In this document: positions 1 to 8,422 of the stretch, piece after piece
How positions within the stretch are numbered: the first letter of the stretch is position 1
Layout: each line of letters begins with the position of its first letter
From: Flavobacterium sp. UBA5153
GTDB taxonomy: Bacteria; Bacteroidota; Bacteroidia; Flavobacteriales; Flavobacteriaceae
Reading direction: 5' to 3'
Assembly: GCA_002413745.1 (NCBI GenBank)
Contig: DHXP01000024.1
Coordinates: 1 to 59,464, forward strand
Length of the DNA stretch: 59,464 bases
The notes under the pieces: generated by a model
Told to the model about the DNA's origin: nothing
Seen by the model: the letters and a program-made list of their open reading frames with translations, nothing else
Databases searched by the model: none
Position numbers and translations under genes: made by a program

Positions 1-713
1 TATCGTTTTTTCAGGACTAGACAAACTGTCCCGCTTTCTATTTCTATCGGAGTTTGTTTTTGCATAAAAAGACGAGCCGTCAAGTTCCCTCTCAACGTTA
101 TTTCGTTGCCTTTTACGTCCAGCCAACTCCCTTCTCTTAATCCTAAAACAGGAAAAGTGTTAAATGCATGAAATTCTTCAATCCTTGTTTCACGTGTTTC
201 TCCCATATGTTTCGATTCCGTATCGTCGTCAAGATAATGCGGATTCAAATTAAAAGGAACCAATCCCAAGGTTTCAAAACTTGGAGGATAAATAATAGGC
301 ATATCGTTAGTAGTTTGCATCGTTAATCCACAAATATTGCTTCCGGCACTCGTTCCTAAATAAGGAATTCCTTTTTTCACTGTTTCGGCAAGAAGGGTCA
401 TGATATTATTTTTATGTAATTGAGACACCAATAAAAAAGTGTTGCCGCCACCGGTAAAAATTCCTTCGGCATTTTTGATTGCCATGGATAAATCTTCAAA
501 TTCGTGGATTCCTTTTACTTCTTTACCTATTTTGGCGAAAGCCAGCGCCACTTTTGTCGTATAGCCTTCATGAGAAATCCCACTTGGTCTCGCAAACGGA
601 ATAAATAGAATCGTTTTGCAATGCTGAAAATGAACACTCAATTCTGGCAACAAGTAGTCTAAATAGTCTCCTCCATGGAGGGTTGAAGTGCTGGCGATAA
701 TTATATTTTTCAT
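1..713 (-). CDS. pepE: Peptidase E (dipeptidase E, family S51), C-terminus cut by window edge
   Basis: The reading frame runs from an ATG at 713 down to the first base of the window without a stop, so about 237 residues are visible; E. coli PepE is 229 long, so little is missing. PepE enzymes are cytoplasmic serine peptidases that cleave dipeptides with an N-terminal aspartate. The nucleophile motif GTSAGSN is present, with the likely catalytic serine at residue 122, and a GGGNTF loop lies about 30 residues upstream. The gene is divergent from the secreted-protein operon that starts at 874. The family assignment is firm from the motifs; the substrate is inferred from the family. Confidence 0.88.
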   Translation of the reverse strand, partial: MKNIIIASTSTLHGGDYLDYLLPELSVHFQHCKTILFIPFARPSGISHEGYTTKVALAFAKIGKEVKGIHEFEDLSMAIKNAEGIFTGGGNTFLLVSQLHKNNIMTLLAETVKKGIPYLGTSAGSNICGLTMQTTNDMPIIYPPSFETLGLVPFNLNPHYLDDDTESKHMGETRETRIEEFHAFNTFPVLGLREGSWLDVKGNEITLRGNLTARLFMQKQTPIEIESGTVCLVLKKR

Positions 714-873
714 TTTGTGTTAGTGGAATAATTGAGGTATAAAGATAATATATCGTGTTTTTTAAACTTGCATTTTATGGTTTTTAATTAACATATTTTT
801 ACCAAGTCGTTAATAATTAATTTGGAATGGATTAAGATACTTTTACAACTAATCAATAATTGATTGTAAGCCA

Positions 874-1611
874 ATGCGTAAAGTTGTAGGTATCTTTTTT
901 ATTTTAATAATCACCAATGTTTTGGCGCAAGAAACCGTTAGAACTAAATTGAATGGAAAAATTATCGCCGATATGCGGAATCTTGAAGGAATTTATGTTG
1001 TAAATTTAAAAACTGAAAAATCGGAGATTACTGGGGAAGGCGGATATTTCTCGATAGAGGCAATTCCGGGTGACACGCTCGTGTTTTCTTCAGTGCAATT
1101 AAAGGGAATTCGAATTGGTTTGGAGCAAAAACATTTTCAAAAAGAATTGTTTTTTGTAAAAATGGAACCAATGATAAATCAATTACCTGAAGTATTGGTC
1201 CGAAGATACGACAACATCAATGCAGTTTCGCTGGGAATTGTTCCAAAAGGAATAAAACATTACACGCCAGCTGAACGGAAATATGCAACAGCTACCTCAG
1301 GCAAGTTGAATCCAATGGGTTTAGATCCTTTGTTGAATTTAATTTCTGGCAGAACGGCAATGCTCAAAAAAGAAATTGAAGTAGAAAAAAAGGAATTTTA
1401 TATCCAGCAACTAGAAAACATGTTTGATAAGGATCATTTCGTTGGTAATTTAAAAATTCCTGCAGCATACATTAAAGGGTTTGAATATTATATTGTTGAA
1501 AACACTAGATTTACAGCTATTTTGGATTCTAAAAATAAAACTATGACCGATTTTTTAATGGGAGAATTGGCGATAAAATATAATGAAATAATAGCCTGTG
1601 AAAATGAATAA
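874..1611 (+). CDS. Secreted carboxypeptidase-regulatory-like domain protein (paralog 1 of 3)
   Basis: A 245-residue protein with an N-terminal signal peptide (hydrophobic MRKVVGIFFILIITN then a cleavage site near AQ). Residues about 25-95 resemble the CarboxypepD_reg-like beta-sandwich found at the start of Bacteroidota outer-membrane proteins. Its C-terminal half shares NAVSLGI, YTPAERK, TATSG and SGRTAMLKKE blocks with the next gene, so the two are tandem duplicates. It overlaps the next gene by 14 bases and begins a five-gene run on the plus strand. No function is known to me; its location is probably periplasmic or outer-membrane associated. Confidence 0.75.
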   Translation: MRKVVGIFFILIITNVLAQETVRTKLNGKIIADMRNLEGIYVVNLKTEKSEITGEGGYFSIEAIPGDTLVFSSVQLKGIRIGLEQKHFQKELFFVKMEPMINQLPEVLVRRYDNINAVSLGIVPKGIKHYTPAERKYATATSGKLNPMGLDPLLNLISGRTAMLKKEIEVEKKEFYIQQLENMFDKDHFVGNLKIPAAYIKGFEYYIVENTRFTAILDSKNKTMTDFLMGELAIKYNEIIACENE

Positions 1612-2332
1612 TTCCTTAACTTTAACTATTGTTTTGTTATTGTTGGCACAGTTTGCAATTGGACAAACAAAAGAGGGTAAAGAAATTCGGGGAAAAATTA
1701 GTGTCGATTCCGTTTTGGCAGAGGGAATAAACATTGTGAATTCCTCGAATAAGAAGGCAGCTATTTCTGATAAAGACGGACTGTTTACGTTATTTGCAAA
1801 TGAGGGGGATGTTTTGGTTTTTTCGGCCGTAAATCTTGAAACATTGCAAAAAAAAATTAACAAACAAGATTTAATGTTGGATGTCATTCAAATTCAAATG
1901 ACTCTAAAAAGTAATCAGCTCAAAGAGGTAATCGTCAATGAATATCCCGAAATAAATGCAGTGTCATTGGGAATTACGCCCTATGGTCAAAAAAAATACA
2001 CGGCCGCTGAAAGAAAATTATACACGGCCACTTCTGGTGGAGGAATTGATGGTCTTTTAAACAAAATTTCAGGTCGAACCACGATGCTCAAGAAAGAACT
2101 TGCAGTAGAAAAAAAGGAGCAATTATTAGCGAAAATAGATGTTCTTTTCGAAGACAAATATTACACCGAGACACTGAAAATCCCTGTCGCTTACATCAAG
2201 GGATTCCAGTATTATTGCGTCGAAGACACGAATTTTGCAGCATCGTTAAGATCTAAAAATAAAACAATGACCATGTTTTTAATTGTTCCTTTAGCTGAAA
2301 AGTTTAACCAAATCATTCAGGATGAAAAGTAA
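1598..2332 (+). CDS. Secreted carboxypeptidase-regulatory-like domain protein (paralog 2 of 3)
   Basis: A 244-residue protein with a signal peptide ending near IGQ. It is clearly homologous to the preceding gene along its whole length: NAVSLGITPYGQ, YTAAERK, LLNKISGRTTMLKKEL and IPVAYIKGFQYY match equivalent blocks there. It lacks about ten residues that the first copy has after TATSG. It overlaps the upstream gene by 14 bases and the downstream gene by 11, so the three are probably translated from one message with coupling. No specific function can be assigned from the sequence. Confidence 0.75.
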   Translation: MKMNNSLTLTIVLLLLAQFAIGQTKEGKEIRGKISVDSVLAEGINIVNSSNKKAAISDKDGLFTLFANEGDVLVFSAVNLETLQKKINKQDLMLDVIQIQMTLKSNQLKEVIVNEYPEINAVSLGITPYGQKKYTAAERKLYTATSGGGIDGLLNKISGRTTMLKKELAVEKKEQLLAKIDVLFEDKYYTETLKIPVAYIKGFQYYCVEDTNFAASLRSKNKTMTMFLIVPLAEKFNQIIQDEK

Positions 2333-3077
2333 AATAGGAATTCTTGTTTTGTGTTTTTTTTATCAATTTTGTTTTGGCCAAATATTGACGAGAATGCCTT
2401 TGCATGGCCAGATTGTAAATGATTCAATTAAGATAGAAACTGGTGTCGTTTTTAACATAAATTCAAAAACAGGAACCGTCATAAACCAGCAAGGGTTTTT
2501 TAGCATACTGGCAAAAGTAAATGACACGTTGGTTTTTTCAAGTTTGGCATTTAAATCAAAAAAAATGAGGCTTACCCAAAAAGATTTTTCGTCTCCATTT
2601 TTAAGGGTAAAACTAGAAGTTTTAGCCAAACAATTAGTTGAGGTTGTTGTTTATGCAAAAAAAAGTATTATCCCAATCGAAGGAAATTCGCAAGCAATTG
2701 TTGACAAGCAATATTTTGATGATGAAAAGTCTTCACCAAAAAACCGCACAATGCCTCCTGATGGAACCATTGAAAACGGAATGAACTTTGTTCGGATGTA
2801 CAAAGACATTTTAAAAATCCTGAAAATAAACAACCCGGATAGAACTGATTTTATCACTCCGATGAATTTTACCGAGGTTGTCATGAAAAGAATTAGTTAT
2901 ACTTTTTTTGCCAATACATTGAAACTCAAAGAAGATGAAATTGGACTTTTTCTTATTTTTTGCGAAAACGATTCCAAAGCAAAAACACTCCTAGAGCCCA
3001 AATCCGAGTTTGAATTGATTGACTTCCTTATTACAAAAAACAAGGAATACAAAAAAATTACTACTTTTGAAGAATGA
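2322..3077 (+). CDS. Secreted carboxypeptidase-regulatory-like domain protein (divergent paralog 3 of 3)
   Basis: A 251-residue protein with a signal peptide ending near CFGQ. The N-terminal half keeps the pattern of the two upstream genes (GQIVND, INSKTGTVINQQGFFSILAKVNDTLVFSS, then LVEVVVY), but the C-terminal half has diverged and lacks the SGRT..LKKE block. It overlaps the gene before it by 11 bases and the next one by 4 (ATGA), which points to a tightly coupled operon. The function is unknown. Confidence 0.72.
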   Translation: MKSKIGILVLCFFYQFCFGQILTRMPLHGQIVNDSIKIETGVVFNINSKTGTVINQQGFFSILAKVNDTLVFSSLAFKSKKMRLTQKDFSSPFLRVKLEVLAKQLVEVVVYAKKSIIPIEGNSQAIVDKQYFDDEKSSPKNRTMPPDGTIENGMNFVRMYKDILKILKINNPDRTDFITPMNFTEVVMKRISYTFFANTLKLKEDEIGLFLIFCENDSKAKTLLEPKSEFELIDFLITKNKEYKKITTFEE

Positions 3078-3577
3078 AAAAAACACTTCTATTTATTTTT
3101 TTCGGACTCTTTTTTCTAACATTGACCGCTTTTAGTGTACATAAATTTTATGTTGCGGTGTATCAAATAAATTATGCCCCCGAAAAGAAAATGCTGCAAA
3201 TTACTTCCAGAATTTTTGTTGACGATTTAAATAAAGCACTTGAGAAAAAGTACAATAAGAAACTATATTTAGGAACCGAAAAAGAATCACAAGAAGAATT
3301 AATTTTACTAAAAAAGTACTTTGCAGAAAAATTCACCATAAAAATAAATGGACAACCCAAGGATATGAATTTTTTGAGCAAAGAATTAGAAGGAGATGTT
3401 GTTGTTTGTTATTGGAATATAAAGGATATTTCCAAGATTAATTCTCTTGAAACATACAATGCTGTTTTAATCGATTGGGATTCAGAACAGCAAAATATTA
3501 CGCATTTTACCATACTGGGAACGAAACAAAGTTTTCTTTTTACAGATTCTTCGACTAAGCAAATGTTAAAATTCTGA
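3074..3577 (+). CDS. DUF6702-like secreted protein
   Basis: A 167-residue protein starting with a membrane-spanning signal sequence (residues about 4-22). The sequence after it (HKFYVAVYQINYAPEKKMLQITSRIFVDDLNKALEKKY) has the look of the DUF6702 family that commonly sits before M1 peptidase genes in flavobacteria: short beta-rich secreted proteins with no known activity. It starts inside the stop of the previous gene (ATGA) and is followed 64 bases later by the M1 peptidase gene. The family assignment is from memory of the pattern, so it is moderately sure. Confidence 0.7.
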   Translation: MKKTLLFIFFGLFFLTLTAFSVHKFYVAVYQINYAPEKKMLQITSRIFVDDLNKALEKKYNKKLYLGTEKESQEELILLKKYFAEKFTIKINGQPKDMNFLSKELEGDVVVCYWNIKDISKINSLETYNAVLIDWDSEQQNITHFTILGTKQSFLFTDSSTKQMLKF

Positions 3578-3641
3578 TTAAATGATGGAAATTTGTTAAA
3601 AAACATTATTTTCACGCACTTAAATAATTCGAATTCTAGCT

Positions 3642-5879
3642 ATGAAAAAAATCACATTATTTTTTATTCTTCCAATAGTTTTATTTGCTCAAGAAAAAGC
3701 AATAACTCCTAAACAATCAGGAAAATACGATACCAATAAGTTCAGTCAAATGTACGATTTATTAGCTACGCCTAATATGTTTCGTACTGCCTCTGGTGCG
3801 CCAGGACCAGCTTATTATCAGCAAAGGGCTGATTACAAGATAGATGTAGAGTTAGATGACAAAAACGCCAAATTAGGTGGTTCTGAAACCATTACTTATT
3901 ATAATAATTCCCCAGATAGTCTGGAATATTTGTGGGTACAATTAGATCAAAATCAAGCGGCTAAAAATTCCCAATCCCCTTTGGCGGAAAGCGAAAAAAT
4001 GGAGCAGACTTTTCCAGCCAGTAATTTTGCAAATAAGTTTTTGAAGAAGGGATTAGACCGTGGTTTTAATATAGAATATGTAAAGGATGCCAAAGGAAAT
4101 CCCATGTCCTACAGCATAAACCAAACTATGATGAGAATCAATTTGGCTGCGCCCATGAAACCGGGTTCAACGCTTTCATTTTCTATTAAATGGTGGTACA
4201 ATGTCAATAATTATAGACAAGACGGAGGGCGTTCCGGTTATGAATTATTCGAAAAAGAAGGAAATAGATTGTACGTAATTGCTCAGTTCTATCCTAGAAT
4301 GGCAGTTTATAATGATGTTGAGGGTTGGCAAAATATGCAATTTTGGGGAAGCGGAGAATTTGCTTTGCCTTTTGGAAATTTTGATGTAAATATCACCGTT
4401 CCTGCTGATCATGTTATGGAAGCAACGGGAGAATTAATGAACAGAAGCGAAGTGTTTACTCCGGCACAAGTAAACAGATATGAACTGGCACAAAAAACTT
4501 TCGATAAGCCAGTTGTAATTGTGACGCAAGAGGAGGCAGAAGCTAGTGAAAAGGGGTTTTCAGAAAAGAAGAAAACATGGAAATTTAGTGCCAAGAACGT
4601 AAGGGATTTTGGCATTGCCACATCAAGAAAATTCATCCTTGACGCCATGGCGGTACAATTGAACAACAAAACGGTAATGGCAGTTTCAATTTATCCGAAA
4701 GAAAGTAATCCGCTTTGGGGAGAAACTTCTACCAAAACAGTTGCCCATACCTTAAAGAGTTATTCATCGCACACCTTTGATTATCCTTATCCAAAAGCGG
4801 TATCCGTTTCGGCAGAGGACCAGGGAATGGAATATCCCATGATTTGCTGGAATTACGGGCGTCCCGATGAAAATGGTGTGACTAGCGATCGTATGAAACA
4901 CGGAATGATGAGTGTTATAATCCACGAAGTGGGACACAATTTTTTTCCAATGATCGTAAATTCTGATGAGCGTCAATGGACCTGGATGGATGAGGGATTA
5001 AACTCTTTTATGCAATATATGGCAGAGCAAGAATTAGATTCCAATTATCCTTCAAACCGAGGTCCTGCAAAAAACATTGTTCCTTATATGAGCGGAGACC
5101 AAAATTTCTTGGAACCTATAATGTCCAATTCGGAAAACATAATTCAATTTGGCAATAATGCTTACGGTAAGCCAGCGGCAGGTTTGAATATTCTTAGAGA
5201 AACCATTATGGGAAGAGAATTGTTTGATTATGCTTTTAAAGTATATGCCAATCGATGGAAGTTTAAGCATCCTACTCCTGAAGACTTTTTTAGAACTATG
5301 GAAGACGCGTCTGCAGTAGATTTAGATTGGTTTTTTAGAGGATGGTTTTACTCAACCGATTTTGTGGATATTGGCATAAAAGAAGTAAAACAATACTATG
5401 TTTCCGAAACCCCAACCAAAGAACTGAAAAATGCCAAAGTTAAGAAAGGACGTTTTGGAGTTGATAATGGGCCTTTTGTATATTTAATAGAAGAAAACAA
5501 TGAGGAATTAAAACCAAATCAGAAGAAACCCTTGCGAATTGAAGAAGTAAAATTGCTTTCGGATTATGTAAATCAAAACCTTTCAGCTGAAGAAAAATCA
5601 AATTTGAAAACCCCTAAATATTTTTATGAAGTTGAATTTGATAAGCCTGGGGGAATGTTAATGCCTATTCTTGTTGCCATTACGTATGAAGATGGGACAA
5701 CAGAAAATTTCAAATATCCAGCGCAAATTTGGAGGAAGAACAATGACACGGCCAAAAAAGTGTATGCAACTGAAAAAGCAATCAAAAAAATTCAAATAGA
5801 TCCAAAATTAGAAACTGCTGATATTGACGTGACTAATAACACTTGGCCAAGAGAAGTGATAAAATCTAAATTTGACTAA
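3642..5879 (+). CDS. Secreted M1 family metallopeptidase
   Basis: A 745-residue zinc aminopeptidase-like protein with a signal peptide (MKKITLFFILPIVLFAQ). The zinc site is complete: HEVGH at residues 428-432 and the third ligand, the glutamate of MDEGLN, at residue 451, giving HExxH-X18-E. The exopeptidase loop is DQGMEYPM rather than canonical GAMEN, so substrate preference may differ from classical aminopeptidase N. The N-terminal part is the usual M1 beta-sandwich; the last 200 residues are more variable. It ends the plus-strand group starting at 874 and is followed by a strong hairpin terminator. It probably works in the periplasm or at the cell surface on peptides. Confidence 0.9.
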   Translation: MKKITLFFILPIVLFAQEKAITPKQSGKYDTNKFSQMYDLLATPNMFRTASGAPGPAYYQQRADYKIDVELDDKNAKLGGSETITYYNNSPDSLEYLWVQLDQNQAAKNSQSPLAESEKMEQTFPASNFANKFLKKGLDRGFNIEYVKDAKGNPMSYSINQTMMRINLAAPMKPGSTLSFSIKWWYNVNNYRQDGGRSGYELFEKEGNRLYVIAQFYPRMAVYNDVEGWQNMQFWGSGEFALPFGNFDVNITVPADHVMEATGELMNRSEVFTPAQVNRYELAQKTFDKPVVIVTQEEAEASEKGFSEKKKTWKFSAKNVRDFGIATSRKFILDAMAVQLNNKTVMAVSIYPKESNPLWGETSTKTVAHTLKSYSSHTFDYPYPKAVSVSAEDQGMEYPMICWNYGRPDENGVTSDRMKHGMMSVIIHEVGHNFFPMIVNSDERQWTWMDEGLNSFMQYMAEQELDSNYPSNRGPAKNIVPYMSGDQNFLEPIMSNSENIIQFGNNAYGKPAAGLNILRETIMGRELFDYAFKVYANRWKFKHPTPEDFFRTMEDASAVDLDWFFRGWFYSTDFVDIGIKEVKQYYVSETPTKELKNAKVKKGRFGVDNGPFVYLIEENNEELKPNQKKPLRIEEVKLLSDYVNQNLSAEEKSNLKTPKYFYEVEFDKPGGMLMPILVAITYEDGTTENFKYPAQIWRKNNDTAKKVYATEKAIKKIQIDPKLETADIDVTNNTWPREVIKSKFD

Positions 5880-5885
5880 CTAACA

Positions 5886-5916
5886 TAAAAAAAGGACTCT
5901 AAAAGAGCCTTTTTTT
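5886..5916 (+). terminator. Intrinsic terminator after the M1 peptidase gene
   Basis: A-rich lead, then GG(A)CTCT, a three-base loop, AGAGCC and seven T. The stem has one bulged A. It lies just after the stop codon at 5879. Confidence 0.75.
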
Positions 5917-5951
5917 ATGAAAAATTTAAAAGACCAGGATTCAAAATTTGG

Positions 5952-5959
5952 TATCTTTG
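5952..5959 (+). promoter_or_regulatory. Probable -7 promoter box for tatA
   Basis: TATCTTTG matches the Bacteroidota -7 consensus TAnnTTTG exactly and is followed 23 bases later by the tatA start. No good TTTG element is seen at the expected -33 distance; TTTA at 5926 is the nearest candidate. Confidence 0.5.
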
Positions 5960-5982
5960 CCTTAATAAAAAATAAATAGATT

Positions 5983-6468
5983 ATGTTTGGTATAGGAGGA
6001 GGCGAATTAATTTTCATCATGTTTGTTGTTCTATTGCTTTTTGGTTCAGATAAAGTGCCTGAAATGGCTCGCGGAATGGGAAAAATGATGGCACAATTAA
6101 AAAACGCAACAAACGACATAAAAAACGAAATCCAAAAAGGAGTTGAAGATAATGGCTTTGATCAAAGAACGCTGAATGATTTGGCCAATAATATCACCTC
6201 AGAAATCAGTAAAGCCAAAAGCAATCTTCTTGGCGAAACGACGACCACATTGAGCGGAATATCGGGCACTTTTGCCTCAGAAATGAGTAAAGCCAAAAGC
6301 GATTTACTGGGTGAAACCACAACAACTTTAACCGAAGTTTCAACGGCTACAGTTACTGTTGAAATTGAAAAAACAAAAGACGTCCCGTTGACCGAAACAG
6401 TGCCTCAAACTGATAAAGCCGTGGAAGAAATTGAGGATAGTGCCGGGTCAATAAAACGCAAAAAATAA
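5983..6468 (+). CDS. tatA: Twin-arginine translocase subunit TatA/TatE
   Basis: A 161-residue protein with the TatA layout: a very short N-terminus, one transmembrane helix (residues about 3-21), the FGSDKVPEMARGMGK hinge and an amphipathic helix to about residue 50. TatA oligomers form the pore through which folded proteins cross the inner membrane with TatC. The C-terminal tail is longer than usual and contains a visible internal duplication, about 26 residues each, built on SEISKAKSNLLGETTTTL and SEMSKAKSDLLGETTTTL. The stop codon overlaps the next start by one base (TAATG), so tatA and the PAP2 gene are coupled. Confidence 0.9.
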   Translation: MFGIGGGELIFIMFVVLLLFGSDKVPEMARGMGKMMAQLKNATNDIKNEIQKGVEDNGFDQRTLNDLANNITSEISKAKSNLLGETTTTLSGISGTFASEMSKAKSDLLGETTTTLTEVSTATVTVEIEKTKDVPLTETVPQTDKAVEEIEDSAGSIKRKK

Positions 6469-7031
6469 TGCTGGAAAAAATACTGTCTCTTGATACCCAA
6501 TTATTTATTTATTTAAACGGTCTTGGCTCCGAAACCTACGATGGGTTTTGGTTATTGATTACCAAACAAACCAATTGGATTCCTTTTTTTATAGTATTAT
6601 TATATCTGATTTTTAAAAAATTAGGAACAAAACAAACCTTGTACTTACTTTTATTTGTGGCAATTTTGTTGGTTTTCACGGATCAAATCACCAATTTGTT
6701 CAAATACGAATTTCAAAGATTGCGACCTTGCAGCAATCCGGAAATAAACACGAAAATAAGAATCATAAAATCGAGCGCAACATTTAGTTTTTTCTCGGGT
6801 CATGCCGCAAACACAATGGCAGTTTCCACTTTCTTATATCTTAATTTGAAACGTCATTTTAAATATTTGGGATTCCTGTTTTTATGGCCGTTAATCTTCG
6901 CTTACAGTCGAATATATCTGGGGTTGCATTATCCATTAGATATTATTTGTGGATATTTGTGTGGATTGACATTGGGTTTTTTGATGTTCAAACTGTACCA
7001 AATTGCACAAAAAAGATATTTCCCGGTATAA
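6468..7031 (+). CDS. PAP2 family membrane phosphatase
   Basis: A 187-residue integral membrane protein with the three phosphatase motifs in order: K..F.RLRPC, SFFSGHAAN and SRIYLGLHYPLD. The family removes phosphate from lipids such as phosphatidic acid, phosphatidylglycerophosphate or undecaprenyl pyrophosphate; which one cannot be told here. About five membrane helices are predictable by eye. It is translationally coupled to tatA. Confidence 0.85.
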   Translation: MLEKILSLDTQLFIYLNGLGSETYDGFWLLITKQTNWIPFFIVLLYLIFKKLGTKQTLYLLLFVAILLVFTDQITNLFKYEFQRLRPCSNPEINTKIRIIKSSATFSFFSGHAANTMAVSTFLYLNLKRHFKYLGFLFLWPLIFAYSRIYLGLHYPLDIICGYLCGLTLGFLMFKLYQIAQKRYFPV

Positions 7032-7035
7032 TTTT

Positions 7036-7107
7036 CAGGAGCTTTTTCCTGCTGTACGCTATATCCACGCAAAAAAGCGTGGGATGCCGCTTCCATCAGG
7101 GCTAGGC
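7036..7107 (+). repeat. Dispersed structured repeat, possible small RNA (copy 1)
   Basis: A 72-base unit: GGAGCT, T-run, CCTGCTGT, then a stem CCACGC / GCGTGG with an A-rich loop, then GCTTCCATCAGGGCT. AGC..CCTG can also pair with CAGGGCT to close an outer stem. A second copy lies at 34051-34120 with the same hairpin and conserved flanks. The conserved CTTCCATCAGGGCT tail suggests a structured RNA or mobile repeat typical of flavobacteria; I cannot say whether it matches a named RNA family. Confidence 0.6.
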
Positions 7108-7153
7108 ATTGGTTTTCAAAACAACAAATAATTTTCAAACTAAAATCTGCAAT

Positions 7154-7795
7154 CTATAAAACTCGACTCACAGACAATCCATCGCGAATGGGCAACAAAA
7201 CGGTTTCCACTCTCGGGTCGTTTTTCAATAGTTGATTGAATTCCATAATCACTTTTGTACTCAAATCGTTCGGTTGCAAGGGTTCGAGAACCTTTCCGCT
7301 CCACAAAACATTATCCGAAAGAATAATTCCTCCTTTGTTCATTTTTGGAACAATCAACTCAAAATAGTTGATGTAGTTTTCCTTGTCGGCATCGATGAAA
7401 ACTAAATCAAATTTCAAATCTAAAGTCGGAATAATATCAATTGCTTCGCCAAGATGTTGCACAATCTGGTTTCCCCAAGGCGATTTATCGAAATATTTTC
7501 GCTGAAAATCAACTAATTCTTCCTTGATATCAATGGTATGAAGCATTCCGTTTTCCTGCATTCCTTCACACAAACACAAAGCCGAATAACCGGTGTAAGT
7601 GCCAATTTCGAGAATATTCACTGGACGAATCAATTTAGAAAGCATACTCAAAACCCGACCTTGAAAATGCCCGCTCAACATTCGTGGCAACAAAATTTTC
7701 TGGTACGTTTCTTTGTCCAAAGCCGCCAGTAATTCCGGCTCTTTTTCAGAATGTTGCTCGATATAATCTTCTAGTTTTTGGGAAATGAAATGCAT
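7154..7795 (-). CDS. SAM-dependent O-methyltransferase (class I)
   Basis: A 213-residue protein of the catechol/caffeoyl-CoA O-methyltransferase type. Motif I is EIGTYTGYSALCL, followed by the acidic IDIKEE strand and the metal-site region FDLVFIDADKENYINYFE; LSDNVLWSGKV is the late motif. Such enzymes transfer a methyl group from SAM to hydroxylated small molecules with a divalent metal. Its ATG overlaps the stop of the toxin gene by one base, which ties it oddly to the toxin-antitoxin pair upstream. The natural substrate is unknown. Confidence 0.85.
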   Translation of the reverse strand: MHFISQKLEDYIEQHSEKEPELLAALDKETYQKILLPRMLSGHFQGRVLSMLSKLIRPVNILEIGTYTGYSALCLCEGMQENGMLHTIDIKEELVDFQRKYFDKSPWGNQIVQHLGEAIDIIPTLDLKFDLVFIDADKENYINYFELIVPKMNKGGIILSDNVLWSGKVLEPLQPNDLSTKVIMEFNQLLKNDPRVETVLLPIRDGLSVSRVL

Positions 7796-8085
7796 TATTT
7801 TATTTTGAAATTACTCAAATTTTGGTAATTATTCCAAAATCTCAATAAATAAATGGTTTCGTTTTCAATGGAATAATAAAGAGTAATTTGCTTTATGATT
7901 ACCATTTTGTATACATCTGGATAATCAGATTTACTAAAAATCAAATTCCCTTTTAATAACAGATTTATAGAAAAATCTACTTCATTGATAAAATTATATA
8001 CTTCTTTTTCAGACCAACAATTTTCTAGATATTCGATATTTTGAAAATAATCATTTCTAGATAATAAAGTCCAATCAATTTTCAT
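7795..8085 (-). CDS. RelE/ParE-family toxin
   Basis: A 96-residue protein with the ParE/RelE plan: WTLLSRNDYFQNIEYLENCW, a helix, then beta strands including DVYKMVIIKQITLYYSIENETIYLLRFWNNYQN. Such toxins act on ribosome-bound mRNA (RelE) or gyrase (ParE); the sequence does not decide between them. The gene overlaps the antitoxin by 11 bases upstream and the methyltransferase by one base downstream. A functional toxin is inferred from the antitoxin-toxin layout. Confidence 0.72.
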   Translation of the reverse strand: MKIDWTLLSRNDYFQNIEYLENCWSEKEVYNFINEVDFSINLLLKGNLIFSKSDYPDVYKMVIIKQITLYYSIENETIYLLRFWNNYQNLSNFKIK

Positions 8086-8329
8086 TCTTAAAATATTTTG
8101 GGTATCTTTTTTTGGTTTCTTCCATTACTAATTCGTGCGAAATAGTTTGTTTGTTGGCAATTTGAATAAGTGCTTCATCAATTGCTTTTTTTTCTAACAA
8201 TGTCATGGAATTCGAAGACAAGTCTTCATTCAAATAATTATCAAAAACCGAAGAAACTATACGTAACAAACGTTCATCAGCATTCTCGATTTGCATTTGA
8301 ATTTTATTTTTTAATTCTGGAAGTCCCAT
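8075..8329 (-). CDS. Antitoxin partner of the RelE/ParE toxin
   Basis: An 84-residue, mainly helical protein (MGLPELKNKIQMQIENADERLLRIVSSVFDNY at positions 1-32) ending in a charged tail KKRYPKYFKNEN. Short helical proteins of this kind precede RelE/ParE toxins in many flavobacteria and neutralise them by wrapping the tail around the toxin. It overlaps the toxin start by 11 bases. A good -7 box lies 23 bases upstream on the same strand. Confidence 0.65.
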   Translation of the reverse strand: MGLPELKNKIQMQIENADERLLRIVSSVFDNYLNEDLSSNSMTLLEKKAIDEALIQIANKQTISHELVMEETKKRYPKYFKNEN

Positions 8330-8351
8330 AACATTTCATTTTAATGAAAAA

Positions 8352-8359
8352 CAAAGTTA
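8352..8359 (-). promoter_or_regulatory. Probable -7 box for the toxin-antitoxin operon
   Basis: On the minus strand this reads TAACTTTG, an exact TAnnTTTG match, giving a leader of roughly 15-20 bases to the ATG at 8329. No clear -33 element was found. Confidence 0.5.
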
Positions 8360-8410
8360 CAAATAATAATTTGAAGGTTATAAAATTTCATTATAATTCA
8401 AATTTGTAAT

Positions 8411-8418
8411 TAACTTTG
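8411..8418 (+). promoter_or_regulatory. Probable -7 box for rlmN, almost touching the start codon
   Basis: TAACTTTG matches TAnnTTTG exactly; TTTC at 8386-8389 may be the -33 part. The ATG of rlmN is at 8423, only four bases after the box, so transcription would begin at or beside the start codon. Confidence 0.5.
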
Positions 8419-8422
8419 CACC

